From positions 1-32,202 of the forward strand of contig PDSR01000027.1 of assembly GCA_002748575.1 (NCBI GenBank): DNA of 32,202 nucleotides, read 5' to 3'. The DNA is from Gammaproteobacteria bacterium (GTDB lineage: Bacteria > Pseudomonadota > Gammaproteobacteria > Pseudomonadales > Ketobacteraceae). The notes below the pieces were generated by a model that worked only from the letters and a program-made list of their open reading frames with translations, ran no database searches and was not told the DNA's origin. The position numbers and the translations under genes were made by a program. This document shows positions 19,205 to 27,508 of this stretch, piece by piece; the stretch's first letter is position 1, and each line of letters opens with the position of its first letter.

Positions 19205-20014
19205 TTGGCAGAGATCATCGTCGTCACCTCAGGTAAAGGTGGAGTAGGAAAAACAACGACCAGCGCAGCTATCGGCACTGGGCTCGCGCTGAAAGGCAAG
19301 AAAACCGTCATTATTGATTTCGACGTGGGCTTGCGTAACCTGGATTTAATCATGGGGTGTGAGCGACGCGTTGTTTACGATTTAATTAATGTTGTCAATG
19401 GTGAAGCAAACCTGAACCAGGCTCTGATTAAAGACAAACGCGTCGACAACCTCTTTATACTTCCCGCTTCACAAACCCGCGATAAAGATGCGTTAAGTAT
19501 AGAAGGCGTTAAAAAAGTCATTGATGAGCTGAAGCAGTCATATGAATATATTATCTGCGACTCACCGGCAGGCATTGAAAAAGGTGCAATGATGGCCATG
19601 TATTTTGCTGATCGCGCCATTATTGTGACCAACCCTGAAGTGTCATCAGTGCGTGACTCTGACCGGATTCTAGGTATTCTGCAAAGCAAGACCCTTCGCG
19701 TTGAGACAGGCCAGCCTCCCGTTAAAGAGCAACTGCTGTTAACACGCTACGACCCGGAACGCGTTGAACGCGGTGAAATGTTAAGCGTACAAGATGTTGA
19801 AGAAATTCTTGCCATCGAATTGCTGGGTGTTATTCCTGATTCAAAAGCGGTTTTAAAAGCATCCAACCAGGGCCTGCCTGTTATTCATGATGCAGACAGC
19901 GATGCCGGGAAAGCCTATGATGATGCCGTGTTACGCTTTTTAGGTGAGGACGTACCACACCGCTTCCTGGACACCAACAAAAAAGGCTTTCTGAAGAGAA
20001 TGTTTGGAGGTTGA
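19205..20014 (+). CDS. minD: Septum site-determining ATPase MinD
   Basis: Membrane-associated ParA-type ATPase that recruits MinC and oscillates with MinE. The 269 residues are closely similar to E. coli MinD. The deviant Walker A motif is [12 protein letters not shown] (with the extra signature lysine), and [33 protein letters not shown] and [15 protein letters not shown] are also present. The C-terminal amphipathic membrane-targeting helix is [11 protein letters not shown]. The start is TTG, with AAGAGGA 8-9 bases upstream. No in-frame ATG would preserve the P-loop, so the rare start is well supported. Confidence 0.97.
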   Translation: MAEIIVVTSGKGGVGKTTTSAAIGTGLALKGKKTVIIDFDVGLRNLDLIMGCERRVVYDLINVVNGEANLNQALIKDKRVDNLFILPASQTRDKDALSIEGVKKVIDELKQSYEYIICDSPAGIEKGAMMAMYFADRAIIVTNPEVSSVRDSDRILGILQSKTLRVETGQPPVKEQLLLTRYDPERVERGEMLSVQDVEEILAIELLGVIPDSKAVLKASNQGLPVIHDADSDAGKAYDDAVLRFLGEDVPHRFLDTNKKGFLKRMFGG

Positions 20015-20015
20015 T

Positions 20016-20291
20016 ATGAGCTTTCTAGATTATTTCCGCAGCAAAAATAAAAGCACCGCCAGCGTTGCCAAAGATCGCTTGCAAATTATCGTTGCTCATG
20101 AACGATCCAGCCGTAATCAGCCAGACTACCTGCCTGCGTTACAAAAGGATCTGGTGGCAGTCATCAGCAAGTATGTTCCGATTAATGAAGAACAGGTATC
20201 GGTTGCCCTCGATCAGAACGAAGATTGTGCCGTGCTTGAATTGAATATCACCTTACCCGAAGAAACCACTCAACAGGCTGCGGTCGGCTGA
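20016..20291 (+). CDS. minE: Cell division topological specificity factor MinE
   Basis: Stimulates MinD ATPase and so restricts MinCD to the poles. ATG 20016 gives 91 residues with a GGAGG ribosome site at 20006-20010, inside the end of minD. The TTG at 20004 in the ORF track would destroy that arrangement and is rejected. The N-terminal membrane-binding segment [11 protein letters not shown] is followed by the anti-MinCD helix [14 protein letters not shown] and the topological specificity domain, with [17 protein letters not shown] and LELNITLPE. It ends the min operon just before a strong terminator. Confidence 0.96.
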   Translation: MSFLDYFRSKNKSTASVAKDRLQIIVAHERSSRNQPDYLPALQKDLVAVISKYVPINEEQVSVALDQNEDCAVLELNITLPEETTQQAAVG

Positions 20292-20330
20292 TTTCAACAC
20301 AAATAGAAAGTCAACGCCTGCCAAACTGCA

Positions 20331-20362
20331 CCCCCAGCCGGGAAACCCGGCTGGGGGTTTTT
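20331..20362 (+). terminator. Intrinsic terminator of the min operon
   Basis: A perfect 12-base-pair GC-rich stem (cccccagccggg with cccggctggggg), an AAA loop and a TTTTT run directly after it. It lies 40 bases after the minE stop. On the minus strand no T-run follows the hairpin, so it serves the plus strand only. Confidence 0.95.
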
Positions 20363-20382
20363 GCCATAATTAAACCAGTCAG

Positions 20383-22659
20383 CTAGTGGCGGCCGAACCA
20401 GCTGTGAAAGAGATACGAGATATAATGGCCACTCCAGGTGAGGAAATCACTGAATCCTACCCAGCCATTCTGATTGTAATCTGCTTCTGCTATAAATCCG
20501 GGGGTACCGCTGCTCTTATTGTATGTGCTTAGGAAAAGCCGAAAATCAGCGCCATCGACATCAGCGTCACTATCCAGATCACCGGGAATATCAACAACAC
20601 ACTCCCCTTCATCCACATTACCATCACAGTTGTTATCAATACCATCGCCGCAAACCTCAGCCGCATCAGGATTAATACTGACGTTGCCGTCATCACAATC
20701 CAATGGTTCTTCGGCGGTATAAGGGAAAGACGGGCTGGTCAGGCATTGGCTATCATCGGTACCATACCCGTCGGCATCTGCATCGTAGTAATAAATACTG
20801 CATGGCTCACTGACATACACATAATCTTCTTTGGTAACAGTGTCTGAATCACCATCGGTGTCAGTCACCGTCAGGCTGACCGTATAATACCCGGCCTGAT
20901 CAAACACGTGGGCAGGATGCTGTTCAGAACTATCAGGGGTACCATCGTTATCGAAGTCCCATGACCAGGCAACTATGCTATCCGTTCCACAGATTTGTGA
21001 TTGATCAACAAAAGCAACATTCAGCGGCAATTCTCCGCTGACAGTCTGTGCACTAAAATTAGCGGTGGGTACCGACTTAGATACAGTAATATCGGTACTT
21101 GTGGTACTTGATGCGTCACCTTCATACACGGTAAGCGTTACCGTATAGGTGCCCGGTTCAGCATAGGTATGGGAGGGGCGTTTTTCGGTGCTGTCTATAG
21201 TGCCATCATTATCGAAATCCCACTCCCATTCACTGACAACGCCGGTGGAATTATCGGCAAATTGAACTGTCAGCGCCTGACAACCCTGAACCGGAGTAGC
21301 GGTAAAACTGGCGTTCACAGGTACCGTACAAGATGACAGCTCGCTCAGGAATGGATCAAAATCAACAACACCGCCAGCGATAGCATCACCGCTGCCCGGG
21401 CCATTTCCGCTTGGGCCATCGGCTGCACCCCAATAATTATTTTCAGCCATAATTGTACCGGCGTTAATATTATGGATACCGTACCTTGTATTGCCGACAA
21501 TATTATTATTATAAATCTGTGGCGCTGCATCATTTCGCGTATCAAAACCAACAGTGTTGGCCAAAATATTATTACAGTAAATCTGTGGCGCAGAACTAAA
21601 AATAATAAACCCTTCCGACACACCGCGGATCGTAGACGACCTGATAACAGGGCTGCCACCGTCAATGTACATCATTTCGAGACGCTCTATAACTGCGTTT
21701 TCAATCACGCCGCCCTCTGATGCCGCAGAAAAACTCATTATGCCCGTGGAATGCATTGGCCAGCTCGATATAAACTTGATATTACTATCTTCGGTGCCTT
21801 CGGCGATTAATTGACTTGAGGCGCCAACCATCAGGGAACCCCTGGCGCTAAATTGAAGTTCTGTTCCCGGCTCAATAGTCAGGGTTGCATTATCAAGATT
21901 TAAGTAACTGGCAAGATAATAGGGAATTCCCGGGTTCTTCATGACAGTGTCGGCAGTTAAGGTCCCACCTTCATAATAAATACGATTATCACCGTTACCC
22001 GTAAAAGTGTTGCTCCCATCTATAGCCGCGATAGCATGATGCCCCTGGGAAATAGTAATACGGAAAGGATACTCTCCATTATCCTCATAGTGATTTTCAC
22101 GAAGCGTGGGAGCGCCCGTCGCCACAACAGCATAACCATAAAAATGCACAGCATCCTGGTAACTGTTGCGAATAGTGCTGTTTTCAATCGTTACATCGGC
22201 GGCTGCATCAAACAGAATCATCTGCCCTCTGCTTCCGCCGTTCTCAATAATGGCATGACGAATAATAGTCCCTTCACCAGTCTCAACACTAAACCCGATA
22301 TTCCCCCAGGGGTTTCCGCTGACATTGGTGGTGAAACGTATTTTGTTGTCTTCGGTGCCTTGCGCAACCAATGTTCCCGCTCCCTTCATACGAGAGCCAA
22401 GCCACAGGTTCATACCAGGATCGAAGCGAACCTCCACACCGGGATTTATCGTCAATGTCGCATTACCAACCAGGTGAATATCGTTTTTTACAATGTACGG
22501 GCTACCGGCAAGATCCCAGTTAGTGTCGGTTTCAATTTCACCACTAACATGAGTATCAGCTACGGCCATCTGCACACAGGTAAACAGTGCAAAAACCCAG
22601 GCAACACCCCCCAAGGCGGCTTTGCCAGATAACAACGGAAACACGGTTTCCTTCTTCAT
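20383..22659 (-). CDS. Secreted beta-helix protein with PKD, MopE-like and dockerin-like domains
   Basis: A 758-residue exported protein. ATG 22659 has AAGGAAAA upstream, and the track's TTG at 22713 is rejected. The signal peptide ends near AVA-DT (34). A right-handed parallel beta-helix (about 45-440) shows two similar modules: NATLTINPGVEVRFDPG...GTEDNKIRF and NATLTIEPGTELQFSAR...GTEDSNIKF. It closes with ENNYWGAADGPSG. Two PKD domains follow (about 448-527 and 532-615), each with WDFDNDGT. Next is a MopE-type putative metal-binding motif, DCDDGNVSINPDAAEVCGDG then DNNCDGNVDEGEC. A dockerin-like pair of EF-hand-type loops (DLDSDADVDGADF and ADYNQNGWVGFSDF) and a short aromatic tail end the protein. 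It is probably surface-associated or secreted and calcium-stabilised; the substrate is unknown. No catalytic motif is visible. Confidence 0.8.
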   Translation of the reverse strand: MKKETVFPLLSGKAALGGVAWVFALFTCVQMAVADTHVSGEIETDTNWDLAGSPYIVKNDIHLVGNATLTINPGVEVRFDPGMNLWLGSRMKGAGTLVAQGTEDNKIRFTTNVSGNPWGNIGFSVETGEGTIIRHAIIENGGSRGQMILFDAAADVTIENSTIRNSYQDAVHFYGYAVVATGAPTLRENHYEDNGEYPFRITISQGHHAIAAIDGSNTFTGNGDNRIYYEGGTLTADTVMKNPGIPYYLASYLNLDNATLTIEPGTELQFSARGSLMVGASSQLIAEGTEDSNIKFISSWPMHSTGIMSFSAASEGGVIENAVIERLEMMYIDGGSPVIRSSTIRGVSEGFIIFSSAPQIYCNNILANTVGFDTRNDAAPQIYNNNIVGNTRYGIHNINAGTIMAENNYWGAADGPSGNGPGSGDAIAGGVVDFDPFLSELSSCTVPVNASFTATPVQGCQALTVQFADNSTGVVSEWEWDFDNDGTIDSTEKRPSHTYAEPGTYTVTLTVYEGDASSTTSTDITVSKSVPTANFSAQTVSGELPLNVAFVDQSQICGTDSIVAWSWDFDNDGTPDSSEQHPAHVFDQAGYYTVSLTVTDTDGDSDTVTKEDYVYVSEPCSIYYYDADADGYGTDDSQCLTSPSFPYTAEEPLDCDDGNVSINPDAAEVCGDGIDNNCDGNVDEGECVVDIPGDLDSDADVDGADFRLFLSTYNKSSGTPGFIAEADYNQNGWVGFSDFLTWSGHYISYLFHSWFGRH

Positions 22660-22710
22660 TTGCTTTTCCTTAGATTTAATAAATAAACTTTTCAGGTCGA
22701 TAAAAAACAT

Positions 22711-22746
22711 CAATACCTAAACCCATCACAATACCTAAACCCATCA
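22711..22746. repeat. 18-base exact tandem duplication
   Basis: The unit caatacctaaacccatca occurs twice with no gap, at 22711-22728 and 22729-22746. The minus-strand stop codon of the 335-residue gene lies in the second copy, so the duplication sits at the 3' end of that gene and in the leader of the beta-helix gene. Confidence 0.9.
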
Positions 22747-23751
22747 CAACGAATCATAAAACCGCGACAGATTGGCGCGTACCCGCGACTCTATAAACTC
22801 CCTCACTGCGCCGTTTGCCAGGGCATCCGGTAAATACTGCTGCATTTCTACCAGAACATAATCCCGGGTAAAACCACACTGCTCAGCCAGCTCACCCATC
22901 GGTTCATTTCCGTGTTGTGAAAAGAAATCCTCAATCACAACATCCAAAATATTGTAAATATATTCTGTTTCACGAATCTGCAACCAGAGTTTTTTGGCTA
23001 GTGCCGCTGCTTTTTCAATATCCTGCTCGGATACATGATCCGCCACCTGGGAAAAACGCTTTGCTTCAAGTTTTTCCCAAAAATGATCGCCTGCTTTTTT
23101 AATATTGTGTGCGTTTAACGCATTATTCAGAAATTTTTCACTGAGTTCCAGGGTGCGGTTAATATTGGCTTCAATGTACTTCTTAACGGCAATTTCAGCC
23201 ATGCTTTCAAGGTTCGGCATGGCCTTATTAATACTTTTTGCCCCCATTTTCATTAAAGAACCCACACCGGGAACTTTTTTAGTCACCAGATTTTCATTCA
23301 TCACATAATCTTTAATGCCATGATAAAGCACATCAGAAATCAGCTCGCTGTACACCGGGCTTCTTAGCAATGCTCTTATAAAATCCACCCGAATTTCTTC
23401 ATATTGGGCAAGGTGTACAATGAAATCATCGAATTCATTTTTCGGGATTAAAGACGATAACGAGGCTTGCTGATTGATATCCGCACTAACACCTGCCAGC
23501 ACAGCATTCACCAGCAAGGCATGAAAGTGCTCTGTGTAAGGAGTATGTTTTATACTGTGGCGCACAAACGCTTTTACCTGGGAAACATCTACCACTTCAT
23601 TCAGGCTGGTGTGATTGAACCATGCATAGAGTTCGGCAATTTCTTCTGCTATCAATCTTTGCAGGCCATCACCAGAAAGATCGGCCAATACAAACTGTAC
23701 ATGCTGCTCTTTAATCTCTTGCAGCCATTGCTCCCTTGTTTGTTCCGCCAC
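22744..23751 (-). CDS. Conserved-looking protein of unknown function
   Basis: A 335-residue protein I do not recognise. It is predicted soluble and almost entirely helical, with no signal peptide, no transmembrane helix of normal length and no cysteine cluster. A weakly hydrophobic centre, with KKVPGVGSLMKMGAKSINKA around residues 155-175, is followed by helices rich in Glu, Lys and Ala. The start is GTG with AAGGGGAG about 7 bases upstream, a good ribosome site. It is on the same strand as the beta-helix gene, 84 bases ahead of it, but their codon style and character differ and they need not be functionally linked. The coding call rests on length, ribosome site and sensible amino-acid composition. 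Confidence 0.75.
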   Translation of the reverse strand: MAEQTREQWLQEIKEQHVQFVLADLSGDGLQRLIAEEIAELYAWFNHTSLNEVVDVSQVKAFVRHSIKHTPYTEHFHALLVNAVLAGVSADINQQASLSSLIPKNEFDDFIVHLAQYEEIRVDFIRALLRSPVYSELISDVLYHGIKDYVMNENLVTKKVPGVGSLMKMGAKSINKAMPNLESMAEIAVKKYIEANINRTLELSEKFLNNALNAHNIKKAGDHFWEKLEAKRFSQVADHVSEQDIEKAAALAKKLWLQIRETEYIYNILDVVIEDFFSQHGNEPMGELAEQCGFTRDYVLVEMQQYLPDALANGAVREFIESRVRANLSRFYDSL

Positions 23752-23910
23752 CCGTTAACTCCCCTTATCATGCGTTAATGCAATTAAAAATATCTACAAT
23801 ACTGTATTCATCAGTCCGGGCAACCATACGCGGCTGCCCGACACTACGCAACTTTCAAGCCCTGCGCTGTTTGCAACAATCAGATTACAATCCATATACT
23901 TAAAAGGGCA

Positions 23911-23942
23911 AAAAAAAGCCTGAAACGGCGTGTTTCAGGCTT
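23911..23942 (-). terminator. Intrinsic terminator after pomAB
   Basis: On the minus strand an 11-base-pair stem (aagcctgaaac with gtttcaggctt) and 5-base loop run directly into a T-run of seven. It lies about 130 bases beyond the pomB stop. The rest of the 321-base gap (23752-24072) contains nothing else I can name. Confidence 0.85.
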
Positions 23943-24072
23943 GAGGCGTCCAAAAGGTTATGTAAGAACAGTCATCGGCGACGTGATGACTATGGGAGCA
24001 AGTATCACGAAAAACGCTCAGATACTCAGTTTATGATTTGTAGCAGCTACGTATCTGAATTGTAATTTCTGA

Positions 24073-25329
24073 CTAAAAGAATTCCTCATCATCGCCAGCG
24101 GGATTGGAAAAAGGGTCCACTGATATATCAAACCCTGATTGATCCTGCCTAGGCTCAAAAGCAGGCTCACTGGCCTGTTTACGAGGTAATTCAGGTTCAA
24201 CCACTTGCCGAGGTGTATTCACCTCCACATCTAATGAATTAACCTCAATATCATCACTTTTCAATTCATCGGGCTTTGGCTCCAACACGCTGATCACCTG
24301 TTCGCCGTTATCGGATTGCAGGGTTTCCTGATTGCCATCTTCATCCTCGTTAAGAATTTCAAAGCCTTCCAAACCTTCCAGGCCCGCTTCTTTGATCATA
24401 TCCAGAGTAAATTCGTCATCTTCAGGCAGCTCTTCTTCGCCCGACATAATGGCCTCGTCATTGCCACCCTGCTCCACCACGATCTCGACACGGCGGTTAC
24501 GCGCCCTGTTTTCAACGGTATCATTGGGCACCAAAGGCTGCGTTTCACCCAAGCCCACAATGGAAAACAGTGTCGGATCCATTTCACCGGTTTTCATCAG
24601 CTCATGAGCAACCGACACCGAACGAGAGGACGACAGCTCCCAGTTGGAGCGAAACCGGCGGGTGGATATAGGGACATCATCAGTGTGGCCTGTTACGGCA
24701 AAAGTACCGGGCATATCTTTAAGGGCATCGCGAATTTTATCCATGATGGGCATAAAGCCTGGCCGCAACGTGGCCGAACCAGATGCAAACGATCCCTGCT
24801 CTTTGACTCGAATAATAATCTTGCGCCCTTGTGTTTCCACTTCAATTTTGCCATTTTCAATTTCCGTTTTCAGAGATTGAGCTGCATCCACGGCATCAGC
24901 CTGAGTTTGTGCCACCAGCTTTTGCATCATTTTTGCAACCGCTTCTGCCTTCGACTGTTCCGCATCGGATTCCTGTGCTTCTTCGGTGCCATCAACACAC
25001 TCAACCTGCAGTGTTGATTTAGTCATGTCAGTGGTTTGCTGCTGCACCACATTCAGTGGCGTGGGGTCGGGGCGGCCTGGAGAAAACTCCTGAGCAATAA
25101 TGGACGTTCCTTTGGGAATATCTTGAGCCTGTACCTGATTCTGCACACCAAAGGCGCTTTGCATGGAACCTGCGACCTGTTTGTATTTCTTCACATCCAT
25201 TTCAGAAAAGGCCAGCAACAGCACGAAGAAGCACATCAGCAACGACATCAGGTCTGCAAATGTGGCGAGGTACGCCGGCAGCCCCGCAGGGCATTCGGGG
25301 CATTCCTGTTCTTCGGTATTATCAGACAC
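24073..25329 (-). CDS. pomB: Sodium-type flagellar stator protein PomB with long acidic tail
   Basis: Stator subunit that couples ion flow to flagellar rotation and anchors the stator to peptidoglycan. The single membrane helix contains the ion-binding aspartate (D26) in TFADLMSLLMCFFVLLLAFS. The plug/linker (AGSMQSAFGVQNQ, DIPKGTSIIAQEFSPGRPDP) closely resembles Vibrio PomB, hence the sodium assignment. The OmpA-like peptidoglycan-binding domain spans about 168-287 (TGHTDDVPIS, NRARNRRVEIV). At 418 residues it is about 100 longer than E. coli MotB or Vibrio PomB. The excess is an acidic, low-complexity C-terminal tail (about 290-418) ending DDEEFF. It starts with GTG, 3 bases after the pomA stop, with AAGAAGAG inside pomA as ribosome site. 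Confidence 0.93.
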   Translation of the reverse strand: MSDNTEEQECPECPAGLPAYLATFADLMSLLMCFFVLLLAFSEMDVKKYKQVAGSMQSAFGVQNQVQAQDIPKGTSIIAQEFSPGRPDPTPLNVVQQQTTDMTKSTLQVECVDGTEEAQESDAEQSKAEAVAKMMQKLVAQTQADAVDAAQSLKTEIENGKIEVETQGRKIIIRVKEQGSFASGSATLRPGFMPIMDKIRDALKDMPGTFAVTGHTDDVPISTRRFRSNWELSSSRSVSVAHELMKTGEMDPTLFSIVGLGETQPLVPNDTVENRARNRRVEIVVEQGGNDEAIMSGEEELPEDDEFTLDMIKEAGLEGLEGFEILNEDEDGNQETLQSDNGEQVISVLEPKPDELKSDDIEVNSLDVEVNTPRQVVEPELPRKQASEPAFEPRQDQSGFDISVDPFSNPAGDDEEFF

Positions 25330-25332
25330 AAC

Positions 25333-26088
25333 TTACTCTTCTTCGGTGCGCTTGCCTTCGGCCAGATAAGCTTTCAGCAAGGTTTGAATAACACGCGGGT
25401 TCTGGCCGGATTGAATGGCCACCAGCGCATCGATAATCATGGACTGGATGCGCGTTTCTTCTTCCGCCCGCAACTTGAGCTTATCGGCAAATGGCAGGGC
25501 CACCATGTTTGCAACCATAGCTCCGTACAGGGTGGTTAACAGGGCAACCGCCATCGCCGGCCCGATAGATTTAGGGTCATCCATGGCCGATAGCATTTGC
25601 ACCAGGCCCACCAGGGTACCGATCATGCCCATAGCCGGTGCCACATCACCAATTTGCTGCCATATTTTAGAACCCCAGTCATGGCGACTTGCGGCTTCTT
25701 TCATTTCTTTGGTTAACAGGGAGCGCACTACATCGGGGTCGTGACCATCCACCAGTAACTGAATACCCCTTTGTAAAAAATCGTTACTGACCTCTTTGCC
25801 TTCTAGCGATAACAGCCCGCCTTTACGGGCAGCATCGGCAAGTTCCACCACCTCTACGATCAGCTCTTCAGGAGAAGTCATTTGAAACTTGAAGGATTTA
25901 CCCGCCACCTTAAACGCACTTAAAAACTGGCTGAGGGAAAATTTCATTAAAACGGCGAATATGGTTCCACCCAGAACCACCAGAATAGAAGGCACGTTAA
26001 CGAAGATAATAATGCTGCCGCCCAATGCCATTGCCGCACCGACAATGGCAAACGCGCCTATGATTCCCACCAGGGTGGCTAGATCCAC
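25333..26088 (-). CDS. pomA: Sodium-type flagellar stator protein PomA
   Basis: Four-helix stator subunit that pairs with PomB. I chose GTG 26088 (251 residues, MDLATLVGIIGAF), which has AAGGGGAG six bases upstream and matches the Vibrio PomA N-terminus. The track's TTG at 26115 adds nine unsupported residues that cover the ribosome site. Family features: VNVPSILVVLGGTIFAVLMKF, the cytoplasmic loop ADAARKGGLLSLE with torque-generating charges, GDVAPAMGMIGTLVGLVQML (helix 3) and AMAVALLTTLYGAMVANM (helix 4). It ends with a typical charged tail and is followed immediately by pomB. It is divergent from xseB-ispA-dxs, an arrangement familiar from Vibrio. Confidence 0.95.
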   Translation of the reverse strand: MDLATLVGIIGAFAIVGAAMALGGSIIIFVNVPSILVVLGGTIFAVLMKFSLSQFLSAFKVAGKSFKFQMTSPEELIVEVVELADAARKGGLLSLEGKEVSNDFLQRGIQLLVDGHDPDVVRSLLTKEMKEAASRHDWGSKIWQQIGDVAPAMGMIGTLVGLVQMLSAMDDPKSIGPAMAVALLTTLYGAMVANMVALPFADKLKLRAEEETRIQSMIIDALVAIQSGQNPRVIQTLLKAYLAEGKRTEEE

Positions 26089-26231
26089 TGTGGACTCCCC
26101 TTGATCTTTACCCAAAAACTAAGCTTGTTACTTAAGTCTAGACAGGAATTTACAGAATTCAGGGATATTCATTGACCCCGGTTGATTCAATTAGGTAACT
26201 TTGCGTCATTCTTTTCTAATTCGAGCGCAAC

Positions 26232-26480
26232 ATGGCTAAAAAAGATACAAAACCAGACTTTGAAACTGCTTTAGAAACCCTTGAATCACTGGTGGAGCGC
26301 ATGGAAAGCGGCGAACTTTCACTGGAAGACTCCCTAAGCGCCTTCGAACAAGGCATTCAACTCACCAAAAGCTGCCAGAAATCGCTGCAAGAGGCGGAAC
26401 AACGAGTAAAAATTTTAATAGAGCAGAACGGTTCTGAAGAATTACAGGATTTCGCAGCTCACACTGAAAGCGAAGGCTAA
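26232..26480 (+). CDS. xseB: Exodeoxyribonuclease VII small subunit
   Basis: Small helical subunit that assembles on XseA to make exonuclease VII, which degrades single-stranded DNA. The 82 residues match the usual length, and the family signature is DFETALETLESLVERMESGE followed by LSLEDSLSAFEQGIQLTKSCQ. ispA starts 8 bases after the stop, so the two are translationally linked, as in many gammaproteobacteria. xseA is not in the window. No strong promoter was found in the 143-base divergent gap. Confidence 0.95.
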   Translation: MAKKDTKPDFETALETLESLVERMESGELSLEDSLSAFEQGIQLTKSCQKSLQEAEQRVKILIEQNGSEELQDFAAHTESEG

Positions 26481-26488
26481 GCGAATCA

Positions 26489-27388
26489 ATGAGCGACGCC
26501 ACCCTGACGGATTACCTTCGTAGCAGCCAGCAAAAAGTGAATACCCGCCTTGAATACTGGCTGGAACAACAGGCACAACTGGCCCCCCGGCTGGTGGAAG
26601 CCATGGCCTATGCAACCTTTAACGGCGGCAAACGGGTGCGCCCGGTGCTGGCTTTTGCTACCGCAGAGGCCCTTGGCGGCAGTGCCGACCACGCCGTTGA
26701 TGCTGCCTGCGCCCTTGAGATGGTGCATTCCTATTCGTTAGTCCATGATGACTTACCGGCAATGGACGACGATGACCTGCGCCGCGGCGAGCCTACCTGC
26801 CATATCGCCTTTGATGAAGCCACGGCTATTTTGGCAGGAGATGCCTTGCAGTGCCTGGCCTTTGAAGTGCTTGCCAACAGCCCTTTGGCGGCCATGAGCA
26901 GCCCGGTAAAAATCCAGATGATTCAAGAGCTTGCAAAATCAAGCGGCACCGCTGGCATGGCGGGCGGTCAGGCGCTGGATCTTGAGGGCGAAGACAAACA
27001 GCTGACACTGGCGGAGTTAGAGCGTATTCACCGCCATAAGACCGGGCAACTGATTCGTGGGGCGGTAAGAATGGGTGCCATGGTGGCACCCCCATGTACT
27101 GATGACCAGCTAAGGGCACTGGATCAATACGCAGAGACCATCGGCCTTGCCTTTCAGGTATGGGACGATGTGCTGGATGTGATCGGCGACACCGAAACCC
27201 TGGGCAAACAGCAAGGGGCCGATCTGGCATTAAACAAATCCACTTATCCACAGCTGCTGGGGCTGGATGCAGCAAAAGCCTACGCACAAAGCCTGGATGA
27301 AAAAGCCCAGGCCGCTTTATCCCATTTTGATCATAAAGCGGACACACTCCGGGCACTTTCACGCTATATTGTATCCCGTAGCCATTGA
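26489..27388 (+). CDS. ispA: Farnesyl diphosphate synthase (short-chain prenyltransferase)
   Basis: Condenses isopentenyl diphosphate with dimethylallyl and geranyl diphosphate to give farnesyl diphosphate, the precursor for quinones and undecaprenyl carrier. The 299 residues equal the E. coli length. Motifs: FNGGKRVRP (substrate binding), the first aspartate-rich motif VHDDLPAMDDDD, GMAGGQALD, the HRHKTGQLIRG stretch and the second aspartate-rich motif WDDVLDVIGD. A GAAGG ribosome site lies at the end of xseB. dxs, which supplies the same pathway, follows after 120 bases behind its own candidate promoter. Confidence 0.96.
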   Translation: MSDATLTDYLRSSQQKVNTRLEYWLEQQAQLAPRLVEAMAYATFNGGKRVRPVLAFATAEALGGSADHAVDAACALEMVHSYSLVHDDLPAMDDDDLRRGEPTCHIAFDEATAILAGDALQCLAFEVLANSPLAAMSSPVKIQMIQELAKSSGTAGMAGGQALDLEGEDKQLTLAELERIHRHKTGQLIRGAVRMGAMVAPPCTDDQLRALDQYAETIGLAFQVWDDVLDVIGDTETLGKQQGADLALNKSTYPQLLGLDAAKAYAQSLDEKAQAALSHFDHKADTLRALSRYIVSRSH

Positions 27389-27424
27389 TTTACCGTGAGG
27401 TCGGGCAGGCGCTTCAGTAAAAAT

Positions 27425-27453
27425 GTAACATAACGGTAACTCTGGGTTATAAT
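27425..27453 (+). promoter_or_regulatory. Candidate promoter for dxs
   Basis: A perfect TATAAT at 27448-27453 is preceded by GTAACA (27425-27430, four of six matches) at 17 bases. Transcription would start near 27460, about 50 bases before the dxs ATG. Confidence 0.55.
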
Positions 27454-27483
27454 GTGATGGTTTTATCGCCGACCGTTACCGTT
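27432..27483. repeat. Inverted repeat bracketing the dxs promoter
   Basis: aacggtaac (27432-27440) and gttaccgtt (27475-27483) are perfect 9-base inverted copies, 43 bases centre to centre (about four helical turns). They flank the -10 box and predicted transcription start. This could be a two-site operator; a stem with a 34-base loop is the alternative. No regulator is identified. Confidence 0.4.
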
Positions 27484-27508
27484 GTTGCCTTTAAAGGTAC
27501 CGCTGTTT

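Noticed and set aside
22036-22632. 198-residue plus-strand ORF
   Set aside because: Antisense to the beta-helix gene, with unlikely composition and no ribosome site.
24316-25017. 233-residue plus-strand ORF
   Set aside because: Entirely antisense to pomB, rich in His, Phe and Arg, with no family resemblance; a shadow of a conserved gene.
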